The translations under genes and the position numbers were made by a program. Below, piece by piece: positions 13,841-13,861 of a stretch of DNA of 13,861 bases. Within the stretch, counting starts at the first letter, position 1. Every line of letters begins with the position of its first letter. Source of the stretch: an uncultured Parabacteroides sp. (GTDB lineage: Bacteria > Bacteroidota > Bacteroidia > Bacteroidales > Tannerellaceae); the NCBI GenBank assembly GCA_900552465.1, contig URZO01000106.1, positions 1 through 13,861 of the forward strand, in the 5' to 3' direction. The notes below the pieces were generated by a model, which did no database searches, was not told where the DNA came from, and worked only from the letters and a program-made list of their open reading frames with translations.

Positions 13841-13861
13841 CAAAAATACGCATACTTTTTA

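Noticed and set aside
1..13861. tRNA, rRNA, CRISPR, insertion sequence or prophage
   Set aside because: I looked on both strands and found no cloverleaf, regular spacer-repeat array, transposase or integrase motifs.

Overview
The window looks like a chromosomal segment from a gut-type member of the Bacteroidales. Parabacteroides or Bacteroides fits best, with Parabacteroides slightly favoured as an inference. Evidence: several genes are preceded by the Bacteroidetes -7 element TAnnTTTG and lack clear Shine-Dalgarno sites; there is a lipoprotein-anchored GH95 enzyme; and there is a radical SAM/lipoprotein gene set of a kind I know from these genera. There are 13 protein genes (one cut by the left edge). 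I see no tRNA, rRNA, CRISPR array or insertion sequence.

Left part (1-2760, all minus strand): the first 203 codons of a secreted DUF4091/GH123-like glycosidase, then a compact three-gene operon. Its transcription order is lipoprotein B (2686-2225), paralogous lipoprotein A (2216-1728) and a radical SAM/SPASM enzyme (1735-662). The last two genes overlap by 8 nt. A 31-nt imperfect palindrome covers the predicted -7 box of this operon. This is the least understood system in the window: it looks like a maturase with two lipoprotein partners, function unknown.

Middle (2761-8342): a 345-bp intergenic region with a degenerate tandem repeat, then on the plus strand an MsbA-like ABC exporter and a GH95 alpha-L-fucosidase-type lipoprotein. 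A strong bidirectional hairpin terminator (7366-7410) separates these from a convergent two-gene unit. That unit is a DUF6922-like putative antitoxin overlapping an AbiEii-type nucleotidyltransferase, probably a type IV-like toxin-antitoxin module.

Right part (8343-13270, minus strand): a phosphate acquisition locus in the order pstC-pstA-pstB-phoU-porin. Phosphate would enter through an OprO/OprP-like outer-membrane porin and cross the inner membrane through PstC/PstA, powered by PstB and modulated by PhoU. No pstS is in the window. PstC is about 100 residues longer than usual because of a periplasmic insert that resembles part of a PstS-type binding protein. Upstream of pstC are three TGTTAC elements with 11-bp phasing, placed like a Pho box ahead of a predicted -7 element.

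The last 590 bp (13271-13861) have no convincing gene. They hold the Pho-box-like repeats, an AT-rich stretch, a 27-codon mini-ORF of doubtful status, a likely plus-strand promoter, and a 31-nt near-perfect palindrome close to the right edge that may control a gene beyond the window.
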